Below the pieces are notes generated by a model. The model worked only from the letters and a program-made list of their open reading frames with translations, was not told where the DNA came from and did no database searches. Source: Armatimonadota bacterium (GTDB lineage Bacteria; Armatimonadota; JAAZEB01). From it: a DNA stretch of 56,722 nt. Every line of letters begins with the position of its first letter. Positions within the stretch are counted from its first letter, which is position 1. The position numbers were made by a program, and so were the translations under genes. The DNA lies in the NCBI GenBank assembly GCA_012512505.1, contig JAAZEB010000153.1:1-56722 (forward strand). Direction: 5' to 3'. Of the stretch, positions 35,823-43,816 are shown in pieces.

Positions 35823-36677
35823 CTACTCCGTCTGGCCAGAGGGGCCGGTCGGGGTGGCGGCCGGCGGCGGTGCCGTCGGCGCGGGGCTGCCGCCGGACTG
35901 GCGCTGGGCCAAGCCCTGGATGAACGGCGTGAAGAGGTCCACCGGCACCGGGAAGATGGTAGTGGAGTTGTGTTCGGTCGCCACCTCGGTGAGTGCCTGC
36001 AGGAAGCGCAGTTGCAGCGCGGCGGGCTGGCTGCTGATCACCTTGGCGGCCTGGGCGAGCCGCTCGGAGGCTTCGTACTCGCCCTGGGCATTGATCACCT
36101 TCGCCCGGCGCTCGCGCTCGGTCTCGGCCTGGCGAGCCATGGCGCGCTTCATCCCATCCGGCAGCACCACGTCGCGAATCTCGGTGGCGGTCACCTTCAC
36201 GCCCCACGGCCCGGTGTGCTCGTCGAGGATCCCCTGGATTCGCTGGTTCACCTCGTCGCGCTTGGAGAGGATCTCGTCCAGCTCCACCTGGCCGACGACA
36301 CTGCGCAGGGTGGTTTGGGCAAACATCGAGGTGGCCGCGGCGAAGTTCTCCACCTTGACCACCGCGTCACTCGGGTCCACCACCCGGAAGTAGACCACCG
36401 CGTCCACGGTGAGGGGCACGTTGTCGCGCGTCATGCACTCCTGCCGGGGCACGTTCATGGTGATGATGCGCAGGTCCATCTTGATCATCTTGTCGATGCC
36501 GGGGATGAGGAAGAAGATCCCGGGCCCCTTTGCGCCGTGCAGCCGCCCCAGGCGGAAGATGACGCCGCGCTCGTACTCGCGCACCACCTTGACCGCCGAG
36601 GGCACGATCATCGCCGCAAGCACGATCAGCGCGAATCCGAACGAACCAATAGCTCCGAGGAGCCCGCCGTCCCCCAT
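35823..36677 (-). CDS. Slipin (SPFH/Band 7 stomatin-like protein)
   Basis: A 284-residue protein. One N-terminal hydrophobic hairpin (about residues 8-30) precedes an SPFH domain (VVREYERGVIFRLGRLHGAKGPG; MNVPRQECMTRDNVPLTVDAVVYFRV; QTTLRSVVGQVELDEILSKRDEVN) and a coiled coil (ARQAETERERRAKVINAQGE). The C-terminal tail is proline-rich. It follows NfeD in the same operon with a 1-bp gap and AAGGAGAT before its ATG. This conserved pair organises membrane microdomains and its protease component cleaves stomatin-like partners. Confidence 0.93.
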   Translation of the reverse strand: MGDGGLLGAIGSFGFALIVLAAMIVPSAVKVVREYERGVIFRLGRLHGAKGPGIFFLIPGIDKMIKMDLRIITMNVPRQECMTRDNVPLTVDAVVYFRVVDPSDAVVKVENFAAATSMFAQTTLRSVVGQVELDEILSKRDEVNQRIQGILDEHTGPWGVKVTATEIRDVVLPDGMKRAMARQAETERERRAKVINAQGEYEASERLAQAAKVISSQPAALQLRFLQALTEVATEHNSTTIFPVPVDLFTPFIQGLAQRQSGGSPAPTAPPPAATPTGPSGQTE

Positions 36678-36678
36678 C

Positions 36679-38028
36679 TCAGATCTCCTTTCTCACCTTC
36701 AGGGTGAAGCCGTCGAACCCCACCACCACCGCGTGCGTTCCGGCTGGGATCGGCTCGTCGCCCGCGTTCTCCGCGTTCCAAAGTTCGCCCTCGGCCAACA
36801 CCTTGCCGCTGGAGAGGATGTCGGTCTTTACCAGGACCAACTGTCCGAGCATCCCCTCCATGCCCGTAACGACCCGCAGCCGTTGGGCACGGAGGCCGGC
36901 GCCGACCACAAAGGCGAAGAAGAGCGTGGTGACGGTGGTCGCGGCCAGGATGAGGCGGGTGGAGACGTGGAGGAAAGGATCGGGCGTGCGCACCAGCATG
37001 AACGACCCAATCGCGAAGGCGATCGCCCCGGCGCCGGTCAGGATGCCATGGCTCGGCACCTTGATGTCGGCGATCATCAGCCCGACGCCCAGCACGATCA
37101 ACAGCAGGCCAACCACGTTGATCGGCAGGACCGCCATCGAGTAGAGCGCCAGCAGCAGCGAAGTGGCCCCGATCACCCCGGGAAAGATCGCCCCCGGGTG
37201 CTGCAGCTCGGCGTAGATGCCGACCATGGCGAACAGCATCAGCAGGTAGGCCACGTTCGGGTGCAGGATCGTATGCAGGACGCGCTCGCGCACGTCCATC
37301 GGGATCTCCTCAATCGGCGCCCCGGCGGTGCGGAGCTGGTGCTCGCCCACCCGGCGCCCATTGAGCTGGCGCAGCAGGTCGGCCCGGTCCTGAGCGATCA
37401 GGTCCACCACGTTCTTGGCGCGCGCCTGCCGCTCGGTGATCGAGCGGCTCTCGCGCACGGCGAGGACGTACCACTCGGCGTTGCGGCCGCGCTTCTCCGC
37501 CGCCGTGCGGATGGCGGCCGAGGCATCGTTGGTGACCTTGTCGCCCACCGCCTCGCCGGTTGCCCCATCTACCGGGTGGGCCGCGCCGAGGTTGGTGCTG
37601 GGGGCCATCGCCGCGATGTGGGCCGCGGCGGTGATGAACGTTCCGGCGGAGCCAGCCCGAGCGCCCGAGGGCGAGATGTAGACCACCACCGGCACCCGGG
37701 CGTTCAGCAAGCGGCGCATGATCTGGTGCGTCGACTCCAGCAGGCCGCCGGGCGTGTCCATCTCCAAGATGACGGCGGTCGCCCCGGTCTGCTCCGCGTG
37801 GGTGATCACCCGGTCAATGTAGCTGGCCACGGTGGGGCCGATGACGCCGTCGACAGTCATCACCACCACGGGCGCGCGCGTTTGGGCCGACGCGGCCGGC
37901 ATCAGGGCCAGGAGCATGAGGAGCGGCATCAGCAGCCGCACGATCTGGACAGAACGGTAAGGAGCGGCAGGCAGTGAGGACTGCCGTGCCGGCAGCCGCT
38001 CCCTCCGCTGCGCCACTGCAGCTCTCAT
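36679..38028 (-). CDS. NfeD family membrane-bound serine protease
   Basis: A 449-residue, full-length NfeD. A signal peptide (about residues 30-48, LMPLLMLLALMPAASA) leads to a ClpP-like protease domain with EMDTPGGLLEST and YISPSGARAGSAGTFI (catalytic Ser) followed by a conserved Lys region. Four or five membrane helices come next, then a soluble OB-fold NfeD domain (GMEGMLGQLVLVKTDI; AVVVGFDGFTLKVRKEI). It precedes the slipin gene, its usual substrate and partner. A consensus-like promoter at 38052-38080 drives the pair; GGAGGT precedes ATG 38028. Confidence 0.93.
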   Translation of the reverse strand: MRAAVAQRRERLPARQSSLPAAPYRSVQIVRLLMPLLMLLALMPAASAQTRAPVVVMTVDGVIGPTVASYIDRVITHAEQTGATAVILEMDTPGGLLESTHQIMRRLLNARVPVVVYISPSGARAGSAGTFITAAAHIAAMAPSTNLGAAHPVDGATGEAVGDKVTNDASAAIRTAAEKRGRNAEWYVLAVRESRSITERQARAKNVVDLIAQDRADLLRQLNGRRVGEHQLRTAGAPIEEIPMDVRERVLHTILHPNVAYLLMLFAMVGIYAELQHPGAIFPGVIGATSLLLALYSMAVLPINVVGLLLIVLGVGLMIADIKVPSHGILTGAGAIAFAIGSFMLVRTPDPFLHVSTRLILAATTVTTLFFAFVVGAGLRAQRLRVVTGMEGMLGQLVLVKTDILSSGKVLAEGELWNAENAGDEPIPAGTHAVVVGFDGFTLKVRKEI

Positions 38029-38051
38029 CGCAACCCACCTCCCCTTGCCGT

Positions 38052-38080
38052 ACTATACCATAGGTGATCTTATCCGTCAA
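38052..38080 (-). promoter_or_regulatory. Sigma70 promoter for the nfeD-slipin operon
   Basis: On the minus strand, TTGACG (38075-38080), a 17-bp spacer and TATAGT (38052-38057). The -35 box lies inside the last codons of the upstream aldehyde dehydrogenase gene, so the BMC operon could read through into nfeD. Confidence 0.75.
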
Positions 38081-39473
38081 CGGCGGTATAGATGCGGCGC
38101 TGGCGGGTGTAGTTCCGCGGGCGGGTGAATCCTTCGCCGGTTGGGCCCGCCAGCGTCATCGCCAGGTAGCCGGACCCGGGCGGGCCGTTCCCCTCCACGC
38201 TGGGAGCGTTGACCACGGTGAGGGTGCAGGCCATGCGGTCGGTGAACGCCTGGATGCGCCCCAGCAGCCGCGAGTGGATGATCGCCGTGTGACGGAAGCC
38301 GTGCTCCAGCGTCGCGGCGAGCTCCAGCGCCTCGGAGAAGTCACGCGCCCGCAGCAGCGGCAGCACCGGCATGAGCTGCTCGTGGACCGCCAGCGGGTGG
38401 TCGCGCGGCGCCTCGAACACCGCCAGCCGCGGGTCGCCCGAGACGGACACCCCGGCGTCACGGAGGATAACGCTCGCGTCTTTGCCCACATACGCCTTGT
38501 TCAGGGCGTTGTCGCGCCACACCAGGTTGGTGACCGCCTCAATCTCACGGCCGGTCAGCTCGTAGGCGCCGGCCGCCTTCAGCTCGCGCATCAGGTCGCC
38601 CGCCACCGCATCGACGACGATGATCTCCTTCTCGCAGATGCAAGGCAGGTCGTTGTCGAAGGAGGCACCCCGGAGGATCGCCCGGGCCCCGCGCCGCAGG
38701 TCGGCCGTCTCATCCACGACAACCGGCGGGTTGCCCGGCCCGGCAGCGATTGCCTTCTTGCCAGACTCCAGGGCGGCGCGCACCACGCCCGGGCCGCCGG
38801 TGGCGTTCACCAGGCGCACCCGCGGATGCTTCATGATCGCGCCGGCCGAGCGGATGTCTGGCTCCGCCAGGCAGGTGAGGAGGTTGCGCGGCGCGCCGGC
38901 GGCCACCATGGCCTCGTTCAGCAGTGTCATCGCCTTCTGGCTGCACGCCCGGGCGCTGGGATGGGGGCAGAAGACCACCGCGTTCCCCGCCGACAAGATC
39001 AGGATCGCGTTGTTGATGATGGTGGAAGTGGGGTTCGTCACCGGGGCAATCGCCGCCACCACGCCGACCGGGTCATAGACCTGCACCACGCTGCCGCTCT
39101 CATTGCGGCCGTACTCGCTCGGCAAGTCCTCCACGCCGGGGGCGTAGCGCGCGTTGAAGCGGTTCTTGAGGACCTTGTCCTCGTAGCGGCCCATCCGGGT
39201 CTCGTCCACGGCTAGGCGCGCCAGCATCTCGGCGTGCTCGTCGCCACAACGCCGCACGGCCGCGATGATCTCCTTGCGCTTCTCCAGGCCGAGGGCGGCA
39301 AACGCCCGCTGCGCCTCGTCGGCTGCCCCTATGGCATCCTCCACCGTCCGGAACACGCCGTGGCCCTCCGGATCCGGGGCAAGCCCATGCGCGGTCGGCG
39401 CGCTCGCCGTCGGCTGCAGCGCGCGCATCACGTCCTCGACGATCTGGCGGATCTGGTTCTCGTCTATCTGCAT
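38070..39473 (-). CDS. CoA-acylating aldehyde dehydrogenase, BMC-associated (PduP/EutE-like)
   Basis: A 467-residue enzyme that oxidises an aldehyde to acyl-CoA with NAD+ inside the compartment. The N-terminal 20 residues (MQIDENQIRQIVEDVMRALQ) form an amphipathic helix followed by a Pro/Ala linker, matching an encapsulation peptide. The catalytic Cys is Cys278 in SFDNDLPCICEKE; the NAD motif PVTNPTSTIINNAI is present. It is last in the BMC operon, 337 nt after the vertex protein, that gap being filled by three BIME-like repeats. By analogy to PVM loci the substrate is lactaldehyde. ATG 39473 is preferred; the open frame upstream runs through the repeats. Confidence 0.93.
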   Translation of the reverse strand: MQIDENQIRQIVEDVMRALQPTASAPTAHGLAPDPEGHGVFRTVEDAIGAADEAQRAFAALGLEKRKEIIAAVRRCGDEHAEMLARLAVDETRMGRYEDKVLKNRFNARYAPGVEDLPSEYGRNESGSVVQVYDPVGVVAAIAPVTNPTSTIINNAILILSAGNAVVFCPHPSARACSQKAMTLLNEAMVAAGAPRNLLTCLAEPDIRSAGAIMKHPRVRLVNATGGPGVVRAALESGKKAIAAGPGNPPVVVDETADLRRGARAILRGASFDNDLPCICEKEIIVVDAVAGDLMRELKAAGAYELTGREIEAVTNLVWRDNALNKAYVGKDASVILRDAGVSVSGDPRLAVFEAPRDHPLAVHEQLMPVLPLLRARDFSEALELAATLEHGFRHTAIIHSRLLGRIQAFTDRMACTLTVVNAPSVEGNGPPGSGYLAMTLAGPTGEGFTRPRNYTRQRRIYTAVDG

Positions 39474-39514
39474 CGACCCGAACCCCTGTTCCCTACCCTC
39501 CCGGAAGCGGGCCA

Positions 39515-39730
39515 GCGTGCCCGAGCAATCGGGCATCGGCGGTTGGAATGCCGCATCGCTGCGGCACTCCGTTGCTCTCCCAGGCAACTGGCCGGAGTGC
39601 CCGAGCAATCGGGCCTCTGCGGTTGGAATGCCGCATCGCTGCGGCACTCCGCTGCTCTCCCAGGCAACTGGCCGGAGTGCCCGAGCAATCGGGCCTCTGC
39701 GGTTGAATGCCGCATCGCTGCGGCACTCCG
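39515..39730 (-). repeat. Three tandem BIME-like elements within the BMC operon
   Basis: Three copies with an 80-bp period: 39515-39571, 39593-39651 and 39673-39730. Copies 2 and 3 are almost identical apart from a 1-nt deletion. On the minus (transcribed) strand each shows the stem GCCGCA-GCGA-TGCGGC and the second stem GCCCGA-TTGC-TCGGGC. The spacers (GCCAGTTGCCTGGGAGAGC on the minus strand) match those at 20.9 kb. They occupy most of the 337-bp gap between the vertex-protein and aldehyde dehydrogenase genes. Confidence 0.85.
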
Positions 39731-39754
39731 CTGCTCTTTCCGGGCGCCGTTCGT

Positions 39755-39776
39755 GGGGCGCCGTAAACGACGCCCC
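39755..39776. terminator. Hairpin after the BMC-P gene
   Basis: Ten-base arms, GGGGCGCCGT / ACGACGCCCC, with one mismatch and almost no loop. Located 35 bp past the vertex-protein stop. It could be an intra-operon attenuator or an mRNA-stabilising end; no T-tract. Confidence 0.4.
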
Positions 39777-39810
39777 TGACCCGGCCGGTGTGGTTGCTCG
39801 CGAACGACGC

Positions 39811-40086
39811 CTAACCCGGCGCAACCTCCACCTGGTCGACGATCCCGATGATCGCCGCGTCGACAGGGGCGGGGGCTTCACCGCGCAGCGCCGCCCGCGC
39901 CTGCGAGCCAACGCTCACCAGCACCAGTTCGCTGACGCCCGCGCCGACCACGTCGGCGGCCACCATCGGGTTGCCGGTGGCAACGAGGGCGCGGTCCAGC
40001 GGCTGGACCAAAAGCAGCTTGTAGCCGTTCAGGCCCGCGTGCTTCTGCGTGGACACCACCGTGCCGACGACTCGCGCCAGTATCAT
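39811..40086 (-). CDS. BMC-P vertex (pentamer) protein, EutN/CcmL family
   Basis: A 91-residue pentameric shell protein that caps the polyhedral vertices. It begins MILARVVGTVVSTQKHAGLNGYKL and continues LLLVQPLD ... AADVVGAGVSELVLVSVGSQAR and AAIIGIVDQV, all family-typical. Only this one BMC-P gene is seen here, whereas PVM loci often carry two or three. It is 3 bp after the flavoprotein gene. Confidence 0.95.
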   Translation of the reverse strand: MILARVVGTVVSTQKHAGLNGYKLLLVQPLDRALVATGNPMVAADVVGAGVSELVLVSVGSQARAALRGEAPAPVDAAIIGIVDQVEVAPG

Positions 40087-40089
40087 CCT

Positions 40090-40886
40090 TCACCTCAGCT
40101 CGATCCGCACCCCAAGGCGCTCCGCCGTCTCCCGCGCCACGTGCGTCACCACGCTGCCAGCCGCCGCCAGCAGGCAGGACTGCCCCGCGGCCGCCGCCTG
40201 GCGCACGTCTTCCCCGGTAATCACCGTGCGCTCCAGCATCGGCGCCGCCGGGCCGGCGCCTTCGAGCGCCTGTCGCGCGGCCGCCGCCAACTCGCCGGCA
40301 TCCACCAGGCGCACCCCAAACTCTGCCAGGCGCGCCAGGTGGCCCTCCAGCACGCGGCGCATCGCCTCCGGACCGCGGCGGGTGGCCACAGCCGGCACGT
40401 CCGCGGCCGGGTCGGCGCCGTTGCGCGCGGCCACCACCGGCTTCGCCAGCATCAACGCCTGCCAGATCGCCTCCGCCGCCAGGATGTCGGCGAGGCCCAC
40501 CGCCAGGCCGGCCGCCGCGTGGCGTGTCAGTGCCGGCACCAGCACCAGCGCGTACGGCGCCAGCAGGGCCGCCACATCCGCCGCCGCGTCTGGCGCCAGC
40601 ACGACGCCCCCCGTCGCCGCGCGCACCCGCTCGGCACCGATAGCCGCCGTCGCGCCCGGCGCAAGGAGCGAGTCGATCTGAAAGCCAAGCCGGCGCAGCT
40701 CGGTGAGCTGCAGCAGCGCCGTCTCCAGCCCCGGCGCCGCCCCGGTGAAGAGGGCAAGCGCCCGCGGCCCGGACGGCTCCGGGGCGCTTGGGGCCGGCTC
40801 CGGCACGGGCTGACCCAGCGCTTCCCGCACTCGCTCGGCCACCAGCGCCGCGATGCGCGCAATCTCGGCTCGCTCTTGCTCGGGGG

Positions 40887-40890
<4 letters not shown>
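40090..40890 (-). CDS. Flavoprotein-family protein with N-terminal encapsulation-type helix
   Basis: A 266-residue protein. Residues 1-26 form an amphipathic helix (EQERAEIARIAALVAERV...), followed by a Pro-rich linker (PVPEPAPSAPEPSGP), the layout of a BMC cargo peptide. The core (ALALFTGAAPGLETALLQL, LVLVPALTRHAAAGLAVGL, AEAIWQALMLAKPVVAARNGAD) resembles the PF02441 flavoprotein family, which includes HFCD and DmrB folds. It is coupled by a 4-bp overlap to PduL. A redox or cofactor-recycling role inside the compartment is inference. Confidence 0.65.
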
Positions 40891-41528
<638 letters not shown>

Positions 41529-41534
41529 CAGGCG

Positions 41535-41813
41535 CTAGCTTCCGTCCGGCAGCACCTTGTCCACCTCGGCGTGTGGCCGGGCGATGATGTTGGTGGCGAC
41601 CAACTCGCCGAGCGAGCGCGCCGCCGCGGCGCCGGCCTCTACCGCCGCCTGCACCGCCGCCACCTCGCCCTCGACCACGGCCGACACCAGGCCCGAGCCG
41701 ATCTGCTCGTAGCCGACGAAGCGCACATCCGCCGCCTTCAACATCGCGTCGGCCGCCTCGATCAGGGCCACCAGACCTCGCGTCTCGACGAAACCGATTG
41801 CCTGACGCGCCAT
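41535..41813 (-). CDS. BMC-H shell protein
   Basis: A 92-residue hexameric shell protein. It has [53 protein letters not shown] and [16 protein letters not shown], the canonical single BMC domain. ATG 41813 is preferred to the upstream open frame because AAAGGG precedes it and it matches the family's N-terminus. Confidence 0.96.
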   Translation of the reverse strand: MARQAIGFVETRGLVALIEAADAMLKAADVRFVGYEQIGSGLVSAVVEGEVAAVQAAVEAGAAAARSLGELVATNIIARPHAEVDKVLPDGS

Positions 41814-41917
41814 TGGCTGCCCACCCTTTCTGCCCACGCCGGGAGCCAACCGACCGATAGCATCACCCGGCCGGCGCTATCCCGGCACCGCTGCCGGTGT
41901 TGGCGGATTGCCGGGGG

Positions 41918-42202
41918 TTACTCCGTCGCCAACTGGAACCTGCTGAGCAGTGCTTCGAGGTCTTCGTGCGGCCGGGCGATGACATGGACCGAGATGATCT
42001 CGCCGACCTTTTTGGCCGAAGCAGCGCCGGCATCCACGGCGGCCCGCACCGCGCCCACGTCGCCGCGCACCATCACGGTCACCAACCCGGAGCCGATCTG
42101 CGCGTAGCCGACGAGGCGGACGGTCGCCGCCTTCACCATGGCGTCGGCGGCTTCCACCGCCCCCACCAAACCGCGGGTCTCCACCATACCGAGAGCTTCC
42201 AT
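41918..42202 (-). CDS. BMC-H shell protein
   Basis: A 94-residue single-domain hexamer: [46 protein letters not shown] and [14 protein letters not shown]. Close paralogue of the 41535 gene. It ends 104 bp before the next gene, a larger gap than others in the operon. Confidence 0.96.
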   Translation of the reverse strand: MEALGMVETRGLVGAVEAADAMVKAATVRLVGYAQIGSGLVTVMVRGDVGAVRAAVDAGAASAKKVGEIISVHVIARPHEDLEALLSRFQLATE

Positions 42203-42223
42203 GACTCCTCCGTCTGTTCAGGC

Positions 42224-42598
42224 TCAGTCCATCTCGCCCCGGGCGCGTGGGCCCAGGCCAACCGTCTCTCGCGAGCGGATCAGCGGCGTCGTTTCGTCAT
42301 CCGGCCGGGCGATGACCTGGGTGGCCACCACCTGGTTGACGCGCCCGGCCCACTCCCTCGCCGCTTCCACCGCCACCTGCACCGCGGCGACGCTCCCCTC
42401 GATCTTCACGCACACCCAGCCCTTGCCCCGGGTCAGGTGGTATCCCAACACGGTGACGTCTGCGGCTTTGGCCGCGGCGTCGGCCGCCTGGATCGCCGCC
42501 GTGTAGCCGTACGTCTCCAGCAGGCCAAGCGCCCGCGGGGCCTCCGGGGCGGAGTCGGCCGCGCGCGACGGGCGGCGAGAGGAACGCTGTCTGGGCAT
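42224..42598 (-). CDS. Divergent BMC-H shell protein with terminal extensions
   Basis: A 124-residue protein with one BMC domain (LGLLETYGYTAAIQAADAAAKAADVTVLGY; KIEGSVAAVQVAVEAAREWAG; VATQVIARPDDE). About 23 basic/polar residues (PRQRSSRRPSRAADSAPEAP) precede the domain, and about 20 residues follow it. The pore-side strand reads HLTRGKGWVCVKI, replacing the usual QIGSG. The extensions may line the shell lumen or bind cargo or cofactor. ATG 42598 is preferred; GTG 42604 is possible. Confidence 0.85.
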   Translation of the reverse strand: MPRQRSSRRPSRAADSAPEAPRALGLLETYGYTAAIQAADAAAKAADVTVLGYHLTRGKGWVCVKIEGSVAAVQVAVEAAREWAGRVNQVVATQVIARPDDETTPLIRSRETVGLGPRARGEMD

Positions 42599-42626
42599 CG
42601 GCACAACACCCCTTCCGCGGGCAGGC

Positions 42627-43442
42627 CTACCGGCTCCTTAAGCTCTGCAGCACCTCGCGGGTGATCCGCTCGACCAGCTCACGGGTGTGCCCCTCGGCGG
42701 CGGCTGGGGACGGCTCACCAACCCCGCAGACGGGGCAGTCTTCCCCCATGCAGGTGGGCGAGCGCGGCACGCAGACGGGCGGGGCGGCGGGGTGCTTCAA
42801 GCCGAAGCGCTCGCGCAACCCGTACAGCTCCTGCACCCGCTCTGTCGGCAGCCCCTGCGCGCCGCCCAGCAAGCGCGCCGTCAGCAGGATCTTGGCGAAG
42901 TGCTCGATCGTCTCCATCTTGTAGTAGGCGGCAAAGAGGTCCGGGCCGATGGTGACCGCGCCGTGGTTCGCCAGCAGGAAGGCATCGTACTGGTGTAGGT
43001 AATCTTTCAGTGACTCCGGCAGCTCCGGGCTCCCCGGGAGCGCGTAGGGGCACAGCGGCACCCCCCCGAGGTTGACGATCACCTCGGGCAATACGCACTC
43101 CTGCAGCGAGAGGCCGGCGGCGGCGAAGCCGGTGGCCGTGGGCGGGTGGGCGTGGACCACGGCCTTCACGTCGGGGCGCTGGCGGTAGATCTCCAGGTGG
43201 ATCAGGATCTCGGAAGAGGGCCGGTAGGCGCCCTCGAGGGGGTTCGCCTCCATATCCACCTTGCAGATCATGTCGGGGGTGAGGAAGCCCTTGCTCATGC
43301 CGGTCGGGGTGGCCAGCACCTCGTTCTCGCTGATCCGCAGGCTGAAGTTGCCGTCGTTGGCTGCCACGTACTCGCGCAGCCAGATGCGCCGGCCGATCTC
43401 ACACAGCTCCTGCTTCCACTGGGTCTCGCTGGTCACGCTCAT
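42627..43442 (-). CDS. Class II aldolase, BMC-associated (FucA/RhaD-like)
   Basis: A 271-residue zinc aldolase, predicted to cleave L-fuculose or L-rhamnulose 1-phosphate to dihydroxyacetone phosphate and lactaldehyde. Zinc ligands are His97 and His99 (VVHAHPPTATG) and His160 (LLANHGAVT); the catalytic Glu is Glu78 (RPSSEILIH). An added C-terminal region has four cysteines (Cys224, Cys231, Cys236, Cys239; C-x6-C-x4-C-x2-C), a Pro/Ala linker and a terminal amphipathic helix (ELVERITREVLQSLRSR), an encapsulation-type peptide. It is first in the BMC operon; the leader before it is about 215 nt. The ribosome site is weak. Confidence 0.9.
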   Translation of the reverse strand: MSVTSETQWKQELCEIGRRIWLREYVAANDGNFSLRISENEVLATPTGMSKGFLTPDMICKVDMEANPLEGAYRPSSEILIHLEIYRQRPDVKAVVHAHPPTATGFAAAGLSLQECVLPEVIVNLGGVPLCPYALPGSPELPESLKDYLHQYDAFLLANHGAVTIGPDLFAAYYKMETIEHFAKILLTARLLGGAQGLPTERVQELYGLRERFGLKHPAAPPVCVPRSPTCMGEDCPVCGVGEPSPAAAEGHTRELVERITREVLQSLRSR

Positions 43443-43666
43443 GATAGGCCGATCTCACTGGAGAGAAGTGGCAGCGGCCGGCATCCCCCGTCGTAGGAGG
43501 CGCCTTCGCCATCAGGCGCGCCCCCTACCCGCTGCCCGCGGGGGCCGGCCCGCCGGCAGGTGGCAAGCGCCCACCGGGCGAATGCCCCGACCGAAAACAC
43601 CGCGGGTGATGCTCACCCGTGTGCCCCGCACACGGCGGACCTCCAGGCGCGCGGGCAACCTGGCCT
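43443..43666 (-). promoter_or_regulatory. Leader of the BMC operon
   Basis: The transcript from the promoter at 43667-43695 would carry about 215 nt before the aldolase ATG. A hairpin CGGGTGA-TGC-TCACCCG lies at 43603-43619. No known riboswitch motif was recognised, and the ribosome site before the aldolase is poor. The rest of the gap (43696-43816) before the DUF4838 gene shows nothing clear. Confidence 0.4.
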
Positions 43667-43695
43667 ATTGTAGCCTCTGGGCGGCCGGTTGTCAA
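43667..43695 (-). promoter_or_regulatory. Sigma70 promoter of the BMC operon
   Basis: On the minus strand, a perfect TTGACA (43690-43695), a 17-bp spacer and TACAAT (43667-43672). It is the only strong promoter seen for the operon, apart from possible internal starts. Confidence 0.8.
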
Positions 43696-43816
43696 CCAGC
43701 GCAAGGAGATCGGCGGCTCCGTGGCGTAGTTGAGACGTGCCGGTCTCCTGGCGCGCCATCTGGCGACGCCTTGCGCCCCGCCACGCGCTCAGGAACCGAC
43801 CGCGAAGGCAGCAACC

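Noticed and set aside
39515-39730. CRISPR-like regular repeats
   Set aside because: The period is 80 bp, the repeats are internally palindromic in two parts, and the spacers between them are also conserved, unlike CRISPR spacers. No cas gene is in the window.
43717-43760. tRNA-like start (GGCTCCGTGGCGTAGTTGAG)
   Set aside because: No anticodon arm, T-arm or matching acceptor 3' strand follows.
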